A stretch of DNA of 64,000 nt from Candidatus Rhodobacter oscarellae (lineage in GTDB: Bacteria > Pseudomonadota > Alphaproteobacteria > Rhodobacterales > Rhodobacteraceae), in NCBI RefSeq assembly GCF_001078595.1, contig NZ_LFTY01000002.1, forward strand, positions 1,446,151 to 1,510,150, read 5' to 3'. The translations under genes and the position numbers were made by a program. This document shows positions 50,801 through 57,728 of the stretch, one piece after another. A model generated the notes under the pieces. The model was given only the letters and a program-made list of their open reading frames with translations, did not search any database and was not told the origin of the DNA. Each line of letters opens with the position of its first letter. Position 1 is the first letter of the stretch.

Positions 50801-50856
50801 TCCAGGCGCTGCGCGCGGTCGATCAGGCGCCCGCCTTGGGTCAAACGCGTGCTCAT
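47845..50856 (-). CDS. soxA: sarcosine oxidase alpha subunit
   Basis: 1003 residues from the ATG at 50854-50856. Residues 10-95 are a ferredoxin-like Fer2_4 domain, and an FAD/NAD Rossmann motif 'VVGGGIAGLAAARQAG' is near 173-188. A Lys/Ala-rich linker near 540-565 ('KKRKKAAPKAATETP') precedes the GcvT-like folate-binding domain at about 610-1000 ('YGTEALHIMRAEKGFIMIGD'). With beta, gamma and delta subunits it demethylates sarcosine to glycine, passing the methyl carbon to tetrahydrofolate as methylene-THF. Length is standard. It overlaps soxD by 4 nt. Confidence 0.96.
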   Translation of the reverse strand: MSTRLTQGGRLIDRAQRLDFTFNGKRLSGHPGDTLASALLANGQMLMGRSFKYHRPRGPVASGPEEPNALMQIGKEGRFEPNQRATVQELFDGLEAASQNHWPSLDHDVGVVNNYMSRFLTAGFYYKTFIHPRAAWKHVFEPIIRKAAGLGAAPQDRDEDTYEHYHTHVDVLVVGGGIAGLAAARQAGAAGAQVLLVEQGAEWGGRAQVDGAEIDGMSAEDWIKKTLQELEAMENVRLRIRCMGSGVYDHGYCLAYERLTDHLTEKDGPRHRLWKIRARQVVTATGAIERPLSFACNDVPGVMLAGAVRDYVVNYGVSPGDRTVVVTNNDDAYRTVIALKNAGLEVPCVIDARQTPASPLIDQVRDMGVRIEFGRGIGKVKGGKRVEGITIGIQGGEGAVLEEIKCDAVAMSGGWSPVVHLWSHCGGKLVWDDAQAHFRPDPDRAPTGADGAGFVRCAGMANGSMSTAEVLADADAQGRAAAMAAGHKKRKKAAPKAATETPAAIEPVWVMPQGAPSELRQKMWLDFQNDVKVSDVQLAAREGFESVEHTKRYTTLGMATDQGKLSNINGLAVLSDSLGAAIPEVGTTTFRPPYTPISMGAIGGEARGDVFQPLRRSPMHDWHDANGAFWEPVGHWRRPYCYQRPGESVEEAVNREVLNTRKRLGLLDASTLGKLIVKGPDAGKFLDMMYTNMMSTLKVGRCRYGLMCSENGFLSDDGVVARIDEDTYLCHTTSGGADRIHAHMEEWLQTEWWDWQVYVVNATEQYAQVAVVGPDARKVLETIGGMDVSAEALPFMAWADGEIGGFKVRVYRISFSGELSYEIAVDAHQGAAFWDMLMEAGAAYGAMPYGTEALHIMRAEKGFIMIGDETDGTVIPQDLGLHWAVSKKKDDFIGKRAQERSFMVDPERWQLVGLETVDGGVLPDGAYAVAEGANANGQRNVQGRVTSTYHSPTLERGIAMGLVLHGPERMGEVLNFPGVDGTEQQARIVSPVFYDPEGEKQNV

Positions 50857-51182
50857 GCGAATTCTCTCCAGTGCCAGCCGGGCCGCTTGGCGGTGATGGC
50901 GTCCTTGATGTCTTGTGGCGGCTCGGTGAGCTGCGCCGAGTAGGTCCCAAATACCTCCAGCGTCACCGTGCAGCGCGCCGCGTGGAACCACTTGCCGCAG
51001 CCATTGGCGTGGCGCCAGCGCTCGAAATGCACGCCCTTGGGGTTCTCGCGCTGGAACAGGTAGCCCTCGAAATCGGCGTCTTCCGAGCCGGGGCCGAAGC
51101 GCTTCAGATGCGCCTCGCCGCCGGGGCTCAGCTCTGTTTCATCGCAGTCAACGCCGCAATAGGGGCATCTCAGAAGGAGCAT
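50853..51182 (-). CDS. soxD: sarcosine oxidase delta subunit
   Basis: 109 residues. A zinc site is visible: 'CPYCGVDCDETEL' (residues 6-18) with 'ANGCGKWFHAARCTVT' near 58-75. The delta subunit is structural and zinc-binding. The C-terminus 'AITAKRPGWHWREFA' is typical. It lies between the small-protein gene and soxA. Confidence 0.95.
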   Translation of the reverse strand: MLLLRCPYCGVDCDETELSPGGEAHLKRFGPGSEDADFEGYLFQRENPKGVHFERWRHANGCGKWFHAARCTVTLEVFGTYSAQLTEPPQDIKDAITAKRPGWHWREFA

Positions 51183-51314
51183 GGCAGAGGTCCATTTTCG
51201 AGGTCGGTATCACGTCGGTTTTGCGTCGGCATTGCGTCGGCGCGCAATCGGGCAAAGGAAAAGGCAGGCGCCGAGAGGCGCCCGCCTGATTTATTCGCGA
51301 TAGGTGCGTTGGTG

Positions 51315-51533
51315 TTATTCCGCCGGCGTAGCCACGAGCGGCGCGGATTCTTCGACGACGGCGCCCGCAGGCGCGCCATCGGCGCTGTCGCTTTCGCCGC
51401 TGCCGCTGGTAAGCGCGCCGAGCCCAACAAGGGCCACGAAGATGGCAAGCACGATGGCGAGCGGGATAAGCACGCCGCGCCCGGTGCCGGTGTCAACGGG
51501 GCGGCGGAAGTCGGGCTGTTGATAGTCAGACAT
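51315..51533 (-). CDS. 72-residue single-pass membrane protein within the sox operon
   Basis: Begins MSDYQQPDFRRPVDTGTGRG and has one membrane segment ('VLIPLAIVLAIFVALVGLGA', about 21-40) and an acidic tail ('ADGAPAGAVVEESAPLVATP'). GAGGAG lies 9-14 bases before the ATG (51531-51533). It lies between soxB and soxD on the same strand, so is probably co-transcribed. It is not a known subunit of sarcosine oxidase; a membrane tether or an unrelated passenger are both possible. Confidence 0.75.
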   Translation of the reverse strand: MSDYQQPDFRRPVDTGTGRGVLIPLAIVLAIFVALVGLGALTSGSGESDSADGAPAGAVVEESAPLVATPAE

Positions 51534-51784
51534 GAGATGTACTCCTCTTCTGAGGGGGACATCAAAACACCCGTGCCGCGGCCTAGGTCCATATCGGCGG
51601 AAATCCCCGGCGCGATTGCGCCAAGACTGGCCGGTTTGGCCGCCCATGCCCGGTCAAAACCCGCTGAGAAACCGCATATTGGTCGCAATCCCGGACAGGG
51701 AGCCGGTGTGCCGAGCGCATCACCATTGATACCTACCACCGTCATCCCCGGGAACCGCCCACGGCAGAATTGAAGTGCAACGGA

Positions 51785-51829
51785 CAAGAGATTTGGAAAT
51801 CTCTTGTCGAGAATTTTACAAAATTCTCG
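51785..51829. repeat. paired-hairpin element, copy D (sox operon)
   Basis: Arms CAAGAGATTT/AAATCTCTTG (51785-51806, central GG) and CGAGAATTTT/AAAATTCTCG (51808-51829, central AC), one base apart, followed by GCGCCG. It lies in the 399-bp gap between soxB and the small-protein gene. The rest of that gap, about 51540-51780, holds no gene that I can support. Confidence 0.85.
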
Positions 51830-51874
51830 GCGCCGTTTGCTGCGGATCTGGCACTAGGCACGCGTGCGGCCAGG

Positions 51875-51919
51875 CGAGGATTTTGCAAAATCCTCGACAA
51901 AATCCTTACAAGGATTTTG
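51875..51919. repeat. paired-hairpin element, copy E (sox operon)
   Basis: Arms CGAGGATTTTG/CAAAATCCTCG (51875-51896, perfect) and CAAAATCCTT/AAGGATTTTG (51898-51919, central AC), one base apart, followed by GCCCCGC. It is 45 bp from copy D and 13 bp from the soxB stop, so its hairpins form the 3' end of soxB mRNA. Confidence 0.85.
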
Positions 51920-51932
51920 GCCCCGCTCCACA

Positions 51933-53177
51933 TCAATGCGCCACCCCTGCCGCAACGCTCTCGTCGATGAACCGGCCCTCGCGGAACCGCTCCATCCCGA
52001 ACTCCGCCGCCAGGGGCGAGCGCCCGGTGGCCATAAGTTCCGCCATCGCAAAACCCGAGCCCGGGATCGCCTTGAACCCGCCGGTGCCCCAGCCGCAGTT
52101 GATGAAACAGCCCTCCAAAGGCGTCTTGGAAATGATCGGCGAGCGGTCCCCGGTCATGTCCACGATCCCGCCCCATTGCCGCAGCATCTTGAGCCGCGAG
52201 ATCATCGGGAAGGTCTCGATCAGCGCGCGCACGGTCTCTTCGATGTGGTGGAAGCTGCCGCGCTGTGTGTAGTTGTTATAGCCGTCCGCGCCGCCTCCGA
52301 TGACCATCTCGCCCTTGTCGGACTGGCTCATATAGCCATGCACCGTGTTGGCCATCACCACCACATCCATGCAGGGCTTGATCGGCTCGCTAACCAGCGC
52401 TTGCAGGGCCACGCTCTCGACCGGCAGCCGGAAGCCCGCCATCTCGGCCAGGTGCCCGGAATTCCCGGCCACCACGATGCCCATCTTGTTGCAGCCGATA
52501 TCGCCCCGGCTCGTGGTGACCCCGGTCACTTTTCCGTTCTGGGTTTTGACCCCGGTCACTTCGCATTTCTGCAGAATGTGCATGCCCATATCCGAGCAGG
52601 CCCGCGCGTAACCCCAGGCCACCGCGTCGTGGCGCGCCGTGCCGCCGCGCGCCTGCCAGAGCCCGCCCAGCACCGGATAGCGCGGCCCGTCCAGGCAGAT
52701 GATCGGGCAGAGCTCTTTCACCTTCTGTGGCCCGATATACTCGGTCGCCACGCCCTGCAGGGCGTTGGCATGCGCGGTGCGCTTGTAGCCGCGCACCTCA
52801 TGCTCGGTCTGCGCCAGCATGATCACCCCGCGCGGGCTGAACATCACGTTGTAGTTCAGGTCCTGGCTGAGCGTCTCGTAGAGGCTGCGCGCCTTCTCGT
52901 AGATCGCCGCAGAGGGATCTTGCAGGTAGTTCGAGCGGATGATCGTGGTGTTGCGGCCCGTGTTGCCGCCGCCCAGCCAGCCCTTCTCGATCACCGCCAC
53001 ATTGGTGATGCCATGCTCCTTGCCCAGGTGATAGGCCGTGGCCAGCCCGTGCCCGCCGGCGCCGATGATGATCACGTCGTATTGCGCGCGCGGCTCTGGG
53101 CTCTCCCAGGCGCGGGTCCAGCCCATGTGGTCGCGCAGGGCCTCGCGGGCGATGGCAAAGGCGGAATAGCGTTTCAT
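51933..53177 (-). CDS. soxB: sarcosine oxidase beta subunit
   Basis: 414 residues from the ATG at 53175-53177 (TTGGAG upstream); the longer frame to 54092 is antisense to ccmI. FAD motif 'DVIIIGAGGHGLATAYHLGK' near 34. 'GGTARHDAVAWGYARAC' carries the His that I expect to bind FMN covalently. 'WGTGGFKAIPGSG' near 372 lies at the active site. It oxidises sarcosine and transfers electrons to oxygen via FMN. First gene of the operon soxB - small protein - soxD - soxA - soxG. Confidence 0.96.
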   Translation of the reverse strand: MKRYSAFAIAREALRDHMGWTRAWESPEPRAQYDVIIIGAGGHGLATAYHLGKEHGITNVAVIEKGWLGGGNTGRNTTIIRSNYLQDPSAAIYEKARSLYETLSQDLNYNVMFSPRGVIMLAQTEHEVRGYKRTAHANALQGVATEYIGPQKVKELCPIICLDGPRYPVLGGLWQARGGTARHDAVAWGYARACSDMGMHILQKCEVTGVKTQNGKVTGVTTSRGDIGCNKMGIVVAGNSGHLAEMAGFRLPVESVALQALVSEPIKPCMDVVVMANTVHGYMSQSDKGEMVIGGGADGYNNYTQRGSFHHIEETVRALIETFPMISRLKMLRQWGGIVDMTGDRSPIISKTPLEGCFINCGWGTGGFKAIPGSGFAMAELMATGRSPLAAEFGMERFREGRFIDESVAAGVAH

Positions 53178-53384
53178 ATGGCACTCCAAGGGGCGCATGG
53201 CGCGGGCGATTCTGACGTTCGCGCTGTAATGCAATGGCCGCGGCAAGGTGCCAAGGCTCTGCGCGCCGCAAAAGGGGGTGATTGCGACATAACACCCGGC
53301 CAGTGCGCCGCGCAGAGGGCCTTGATGCCGCAGGGGGCCCGCGCGGGGCTTTTGTCCCATGCCCGCGCAGGATAGAGGGAAGCC

Positions 53385-54635
53385 ATGGGACTGGGCGTGA
53401 TCTTCTTCTGGGCGGTGGCCGTGGGCCTTGCGGGCGCGGTTGCGGCGCTTTTGGCGCTGGCGCTGGTGCGTGGGCGCGCCGACGCGCCGGGCGAGCACCC
53501 CGACATGCAGGTCTATCGCGATCAGCTGTCCGAGGTAGAGCGCGATCTGGCCCGCGGCGTCATTGCCGCGGACGAGGCAGAGCGCATCCGCGTCGAGGTC
53601 TCGCGGCGGCTCTTGGCGGCGGATTCCACGCAGCGCGCCCAGGCAGGCGAGGCGCCCGGTGCGCTGTCGCGCCGGCTGGCCTTCACGCTCTTGGCCGCGA
53701 TCCTCTTGGCAAGCGGCGGGCTCTATGCCTGGATTGGCACGCCGGGCGCGGATGACCGCCCGCTGACGCGGCGCGTGGCCGAGGCGGAGGCCGCCCGGTT
53801 GAGCCGCCCCAGCCAGGCCGAGTTCGAGGCCCGCGACGCCACGCCCTTCGTGCCGCCGCCGGGCACCGACGCCGAGTTCATTGAGATCATGGAGCAATTG
53901 CGCGCCAAGGTCGCCCAGAACCCAGAGGACCTGCAAGGGCAGATGTTCCTGGCCCAAAACGAGATCCGCCTTGGCAACTACCGCGCCGGGCACCGCGCCA
54001 TCGCCGACATCATCAGGCTCAAGGGCGACAAGGCCAGCGCCTCGGACTACGCCGCCTGGGCCGAGATCCTGGTTGCCGCCGTCGATGGCCACGTCTCACC
54101 CGAGGCCGAGCAGGCCGCGCTCAAGACGCTCGAGATTGACCCGCAGAACGGCACCGCGCGCTATTACCTTGGCCTGATGTTCGCGCAATCGGCGCGGCCC
54201 GACCGCGCGCTAGAGATCTGGCGGCAGCTCCTGCAGGAGAGCTCGGTGCGCGCGCCCTGGACGCCGCCGATCCTGGCCGAGATCGAAGACATCGCCGCGG
54301 CCGCCGGCATGCGCTACGAAATCCCAGAGCGCTTCCGAGCAGCCGCGCCCGCCCTGCCCGGGCCCAGCGCCGAGGACATCCAGGCCGCCTCTGAACTGGA
54401 CGCGCAGGATCAACAGGCGATGATCCAGGGCATGGTCGAGGGGCTGGCCGAGCGCCTGGCCACCCAGGACGGCACGGCCGAGGAATACGCGCGGCTTGTG
54501 AACGCGCTGGGAGTCCTGGGCCAGCGCGAACGCGCGGCGGCGACCTGGTCCAAGGCGCAGGAAGTCTTCGCACAGGACCCCGACGGGCTGGCGCTGGTCC
54601 GCGCCGCGGCGCAGCGCGCGGGGGTGGCGCAGTGA
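53385..54635 (+). CDS. ccmI: c-type cytochrome biogenesis protein CcmI
   Basis: 416 residues. Two membrane segments (about 4-25 and 95-113) flank a cytoplasmic loop ('QVYRDQLSEVERDLARGVIA'), the CcmI signature. The C-terminal periplasmic part has TPR-like repeats ('GQMFLAQNEIRLGNYRAGHR', 'ARYYLGLMFAQSARPDRALE'). CcmI chaperones apocytochrome c to the haem ligation complex of system I. The remaining ccm genes are not in the window. Divergent from soxB. Confidence 0.93.
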   Translation: MGLGVIFFWAVAVGLAGAVAALLALALVRGRADAPGEHPDMQVYRDQLSEVERDLARGVIAADEAERIRVEVSRRLLAADSTQRAQAGEAPGALSRRLAFTLLAAILLASGGLYAWIGTPGADDRPLTRRVAEAEAARLSRPSQAEFEARDATPFVPPPGTDAEFIEIMEQLRAKVAQNPEDLQGQMFLAQNEIRLGNYRAGHRAIADIIRLKGDKASASDYAAWAEILVAAVDGHVSPEAEQAALKTLEIDPQNGTARYYLGLMFAQSARPDRALEIWRQLLQESSVRAPWTPPILAEIEDIAAAAGMRYEIPERFRAAAPALPGPSAEDIQAASELDAQDQQAMIQGMVEGLAERLATQDGTAEEYARLVNALGVLGQRERAAATWSKAQEVFAQDPDGLALVRAAAQRAGVAQ

Positions 54636-54753
54636 CGAATGCGCGGACAGGGATCACAATTGCCGAAATGGACAAAAATTTAGCGAAATCTTCACCGAAT
54701 CGGTGCCCCATGGAAATGGGTGGGGCCCGCGGCCTCTCCCGCGCGCGGCGTTC

Positions 54754-55233
54754 ATGATTTGTGAAGACATCACCGATTTCGCAGCCAGCTTACCCTTTGG
54801 CCGCGCCCTGGCTGGGCTAGACCTTGGCACCGCTACGATCGGCGTCGCGGTCTCCGATGGCCTGCTTTCGATCGCCACCCCGCTGGAGACGATCCGTCGC
54901 AAAAAATTCGGCCTGGACGCCGCTAAGCTTCTGAAAATAATCGACGACCGCAACATAGCCGGTATCGTTCTGGGCCTGCCATTGAACATGGATGGCAGCG
55001 AAGGGCCAAGGTGCCAGGCAACCCGCGCCTTTGCGCGCAACCTCGGCGCCCTGACCGATATCCCCATCACCTACTGGGACGAGCGCTTGTCCACGGTCGC
55101 CGCAGAGCGCGCACTGCTTGAGGCAGATACGACACGCAAACGTCGCAGCGAGGTGATAGATCACGTCGCCGCCGGGTATATCTTGCAAGGAGCGTTGGAT
55201 CGGTTACGGAATATCAGAGGTTCCGGGCTATAG
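54754..55233 (+). CDS. ruvX: putative pre-16S rRNA nuclease / Holliday junction resolvase-like RuvX
   Basis: 159 residues; I chose ATG 54754 (MICEDITDFAASLPFGRALA) over the GTG at 54703 because it matches the usual N-terminus. RNase-H-like motifs 'GLDLGTATIGVAVSDGLLS' (catalytic Asp), 'IVLGLPLNMDGSEGPRCQAT' and 'YWDERLSTVAAERALLEADT' are intact. The YqgF/RuvX family trims the 5' end of 16S rRNA in E. coli. No strong ribosome binding site precedes it. Confidence 0.94.
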   Translation: MICEDITDFAASLPFGRALAGLDLGTATIGVAVSDGLLSIATPLETIRRKKFGLDAAKLLKIIDDRNIAGIVLGLPLNMDGSEGPRCQATRAFARNLGALTDIPITYWDERLSTVAAERALLEADTTRKRRSEVIDHVAAGYILQGALDRLRNIRGSGL

Positions 55234-55262
55234 GTTCGGCGGGAAATTCAAAGGGCGGGCAC

Positions 55263-55505
55263 GTGCAGCATACCAGCGAAGACGACATCTGGTCTCGCCA
55301 AGAGATCGAAAGCCCCTGCGTGCGGATCTGCGTGGTGCACCCTGCGGCGCGGATCTGCACCGGGTGTTACCGCACGCCCGAAGAAATCGCCGCCTGGACG
55401 CGAATGACGCCGGAGGCACGGCGAGAGATTATGGCCGCCCTGCCCGAGCGCGCGGGGCAGATCATGCGTCGGCGTGGCGGGCGCGCCGCGCGGCTTAAAA
55501 CTTGA
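55263..55505 (+). CDS. DUF1289 protein
   Basis: 80 residues with a GTG start. The DUF1289 cysteine pattern 'SPCVRICVVHPAARICTGCY' (residues 17-36) and 'EIAAWTRMTPEARREIMAAL' are clear; the cysteines suggest metal or Fe-S binding. The C-terminus is Arg-rich. It follows ruvX by 29 bp. Function unknown, though the family is widespread in proteobacteria. Confidence 0.9.
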   Translation: MQHTSEDDIWSRQEIESPCVRICVVHPAARICTGCYRTPEEIAAWTRMTPEARREIMAALPERAGQIMRRRGGRAARLKT

Positions 55506-55572
55506 GCCGAGGCCGAAACTGCCCAGGACAGCTGCGCGTCTCATCGCCAATCTCGAAACGCGCGCGGCGCGC

Positions 55573-55617
55573 CGATTTCATCACATGAAATCGTATCGGA
55601 AGCCTTGAAGGCTTCCG
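55573..55617. repeat. paired-hairpin element, copy F
   Basis: Arms CGATTTCAT/ATGAAATCG (55573-55593, loop CAC) and CGGAAGCCTT/AAGGCTTCCG (55597-55617, central G), three bases apart, followed by CCGCCGC. It lies 68 nt after the DUF1289 stop and before the convergent dioxygenase-like gene, so it may serve as a bidirectional 3' structure. Confidence 0.8.
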
Positions 55618-55669
55618 CCGCCGCACACAAAAAAACCACTCGTCGAATGCGCCCTAACGCTGGGATCGT

Positions 55670-56491
55670 TCAAGGATCTGCGATCCAGCGCGTCACCGGT
55701 GCGGAAAGCTCCGGGCGGAAATAGGCTATCATGCGTCCCTCAGGCGGCGCCGCGGCGCCCTCCTGCCAGGGGGCCACGCCATGCAGGGCAAGGCGATGCA
55801 CAATATAGGCCTCGCCCGGGCGCGCATGCAGCTCGACCCGCTCGCATCGCTCAAAGCACGCCCGCCGCGCGTCTTGGTAGACATCCGTGAGGTCGATCTC
55901 TGACCACCGCGCGGCAGGGTGTTCTTGTAGAGCCGCACCCAAAGCGTCGCGCATCCTCTCGTGACTGCCGCACCAGACCACAAGCGGGCTGGCCCCCGCG
56001 CCGGTCTCTGTCAGCGGCAGCCCAAGGACGAAGGCATGCGGCTCGTGCAGCATGCGCCGCCGCGCCGCGCCCACCGGCAAGAGCCCATCCACATGCGCCG
56101 CATCTCGGTCGCGGCGAAACCGAAAGCCCGCATCGCTCTCGCCCTCGCCGGGCTTTGGATAGCCCGGATAGGTCACGGATATCTGTGCGCGGTCCCATTC
56201 GCGCGCCCCCAGCCCAAGCGCATCCAGCGCCGACACCACGCTTTGGGGCATTGCGCCTGACCCGCCGACCGCCCCTGAGGCGTCATTACCCAACGCGTTC
56301 ACACCCGCAAACCACGTCCCGCCGCAGCGCACCCACTCTGCGTGCGTTGGGTCTGCAACGGCGGCGACGGCGAAGGGCCGCACCGCCCTGCCCCAATCGG
56401 CCACGTCCCTTGCCCAGGGCAAGCGGCACCACCCATCGCGCCGGAATTGTGCCCCCGCATCTGATCGCATCGCATCCACTCGCAAAACCAT
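55670..56491 (-). CDS. Fe(II)/2-oxoglutarate dioxygenase-like protein (phytanoyl-CoA hydroxylase fold)
   Basis: 273 residues from the ATG at 56489-56491; the extension to 56629 lies in the next gene's start region. The HxD motif is 'AAHVDGLLPV' (His133/Asp135), and a distal His is in 'YIVHRLALHGVAPW' (His232 or His237), with Arg253 available for 2-oxoglutarate. 'HAFVLGLPLTETGAGASPLV' follows the jelly-roll pattern. It may hydroxylate a small metabolite. It is divergent from the P-loop ATPase gene with a 53-bp gap. Confidence 0.72.
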   Translation of the reverse strand: MVLRVDAMRSDAGAQFRRDGWCRLPWARDVADWGRAVRPFAVAAVADPTHAEWVRCGGTWFAGVNALGNDASGAVGGSGAMPQSVVSALDALGLGAREWDRAQISVTYPGYPKPGEGESDAGFRFRRDRDAAHVDGLLPVGAARRRMLHEPHAFVLGLPLTETGAGASPLVVWCGSHERMRDALGAALQEHPAARWSEIDLTDVYQDARRACFERCERVELHARPGEAYIVHRLALHGVAPWQEGAAAPPEGRMIAYFRPELSAPVTRWIADP

Positions 56492-56544
56492 CTGGATTTC
56501 GTCCTCTGCTTTCAGATAGGTAGGCGCAGCTTCGGGGAAGGTCC

Positions 56545-57411
56545 ATGATTTACAGCTCTGGCAAGGAATGGTTGGCGGCGCCGCAGAAGCGCGTGCTGCT
56601 CTTTGGGATGTCGGGCCTCGGCAAGACATACCTGTCCAACATGCTGCGCGCGACCGGGCAGTGGTATCACTACTCTGTCGATTACCGCATCGGCACGCGC
56701 TACATGGGCGAGTACATCACGGACAACGCCAAGGCGCTGGCCATGCAGGTGCCGCTGCTGCGCGAGCTCTTGATGAGCGATTCCATCTATATCGGGTCGA
56801 ACATCTCGTTCGAGAACCTCTCACCGCTGTCGACCTATCTGGGCAAGCCCGGCGATCCGTCCAAGGGCGGCCTGCCCATCGCAGAGTACCAGCGACGCCA
56901 GGCCCAGCACGAACAGGCCGAGACCCTGGCGCTTCTGGACACGCCCTACTTCGCCGAGCGGTCAGAGCGCATCTATGGCTATCCGAACTTTGTGTGCGAC
57001 AGCGGCGGGTCGATCTGCGAGGTTGTGGATCCAGAGAACTCCAACGACCCCGTGCTTACGGCCCTGTCGCAAGCCGTGCTGATGGTCTGGATCGAGGGCA
57101 CCGAGGCCGATACCGAGGCCCTCATCCACCGTTTCGACAAGGCGCCCAAGCCAATGTGCTATCAGCCCGCTTTTCTGGCGCAGGCCTGGAGCGACTATTG
57201 CAGCGACACGGGGCAGACCGAATCGTCTGTGGACCCGGACGCCTTTATCCGCTGGACCTATGCCCGCGCGATGGCCCATCGCGCGCCGCGCTATGCTGCG
57301 ATGGCGCGCAATTGGGGCATTAAGATCTCTGCCGAAGAGGTCTCGCAGGTCAAAAACAGCGACGGGCTCGCCACATTGATCGCACATGCCTTGGACAGGA
57401 AGACGGGTTAA
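56545..57411 (+). CDS. P-loop ATPase/kinase-like protein of unknown role
   Basis: 288 residues. A Walker A motif 'GMSGLGKTYLSNML' (21-34) follows a short strand 'KRVLLF', and 'YHYSVDYRIGTRYMGEYITD' comes just after it. The spacing suggests a small kinase or ATPase domain followed by a helical half with 'FDKAPKPMCYQPAFLAQAWS' near 199. No membrane segment. I recognise the general type from alphaproteobacteria but not a function. The adjacent divergent dioxygenase-like gene may share regulation. Confidence 0.75.
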   Translation: MIYSSGKEWLAAPQKRVLLFGMSGLGKTYLSNMLRATGQWYHYSVDYRIGTRYMGEYITDNAKALAMQVPLLRELLMSDSIYIGSNISFENLSPLSTYLGKPGDPSKGGLPIAEYQRRQAQHEQAETLALLDTPYFAERSERIYGYPNFVCDSGGSICEVVDPENSNDPVLTALSQAVLMVWIEGTEADTEALIHRFDKAPKPMCYQPAFLAQAWSDYCSDTGQTESSVDPDAFIRWTYARAMAHRAPRYAAMARNWGIKISAEEVSQVKNSDGLATLIAHALDRKTG

Positions 57412-57728
57412 AATCGCACCCAGGCGGGACGTGGTGTCAATAACACCGTGGCTCACCCACCTGGGCGCGCGGGAGAAGAACGAACACTCGAAATAGAGCA
57501 CAGTTGATAAGAAAGACCACTCACGGAAAATTATACACCCGGTGCCTCCCCCGAACCCCGCGCTGGAAAGGTCTGCGTGGGGTATGAAGGTAGATTAACC
57601 GCTCTACCGTGATCGCAGCGTGAATTTTACGTTAGGATTCCGGTGCTTTTTGAAAAATTTTGCAAAAGCTGGCCTTTTCTTACGTTTATGACTATCTCAG
57701 CCATCCGCAAGTAAGGCTGGATTTGCAG
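57412..57728 (+). promoter_or_regulatory. metA upstream region with structured candidate leader
   Basis: A compound hairpin at 57419-57465 has outer arms CCCAGG/CCTGGG, a middle GGG/CCC and inner GGTGT/ACACC with loop CAATA; it may end the ATPase transcript. A second hairpin, GGTAG/CTACC (57589-57608), is followed by CGTGAATTTTACG and an A/T-rich near-palindrome (about 57644-57668). The 5' leader of metA could be long and regulated. A SAM-II riboswitch, common before metA in alphaproteobacteria, was looked for and its conserved core not found. Confidence 0.4.

Noticed and set aside
51933-54092. long N-terminal extension of soxB (719 codons)
   Set aside because: The extension is antisense to ccmI. 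The ATG at 53175-53177 with GGAG upstream gives the normal subunit length.
57412-57728. SAM-II riboswitch upstream of metA
   Set aside because: Expected from other alphaproteobacteria, but the conserved core (a TTGCAAGC-like segment and the following GATAAA/GCTAAA pairing region) could not be found by eye. Left as an unidentified leader.
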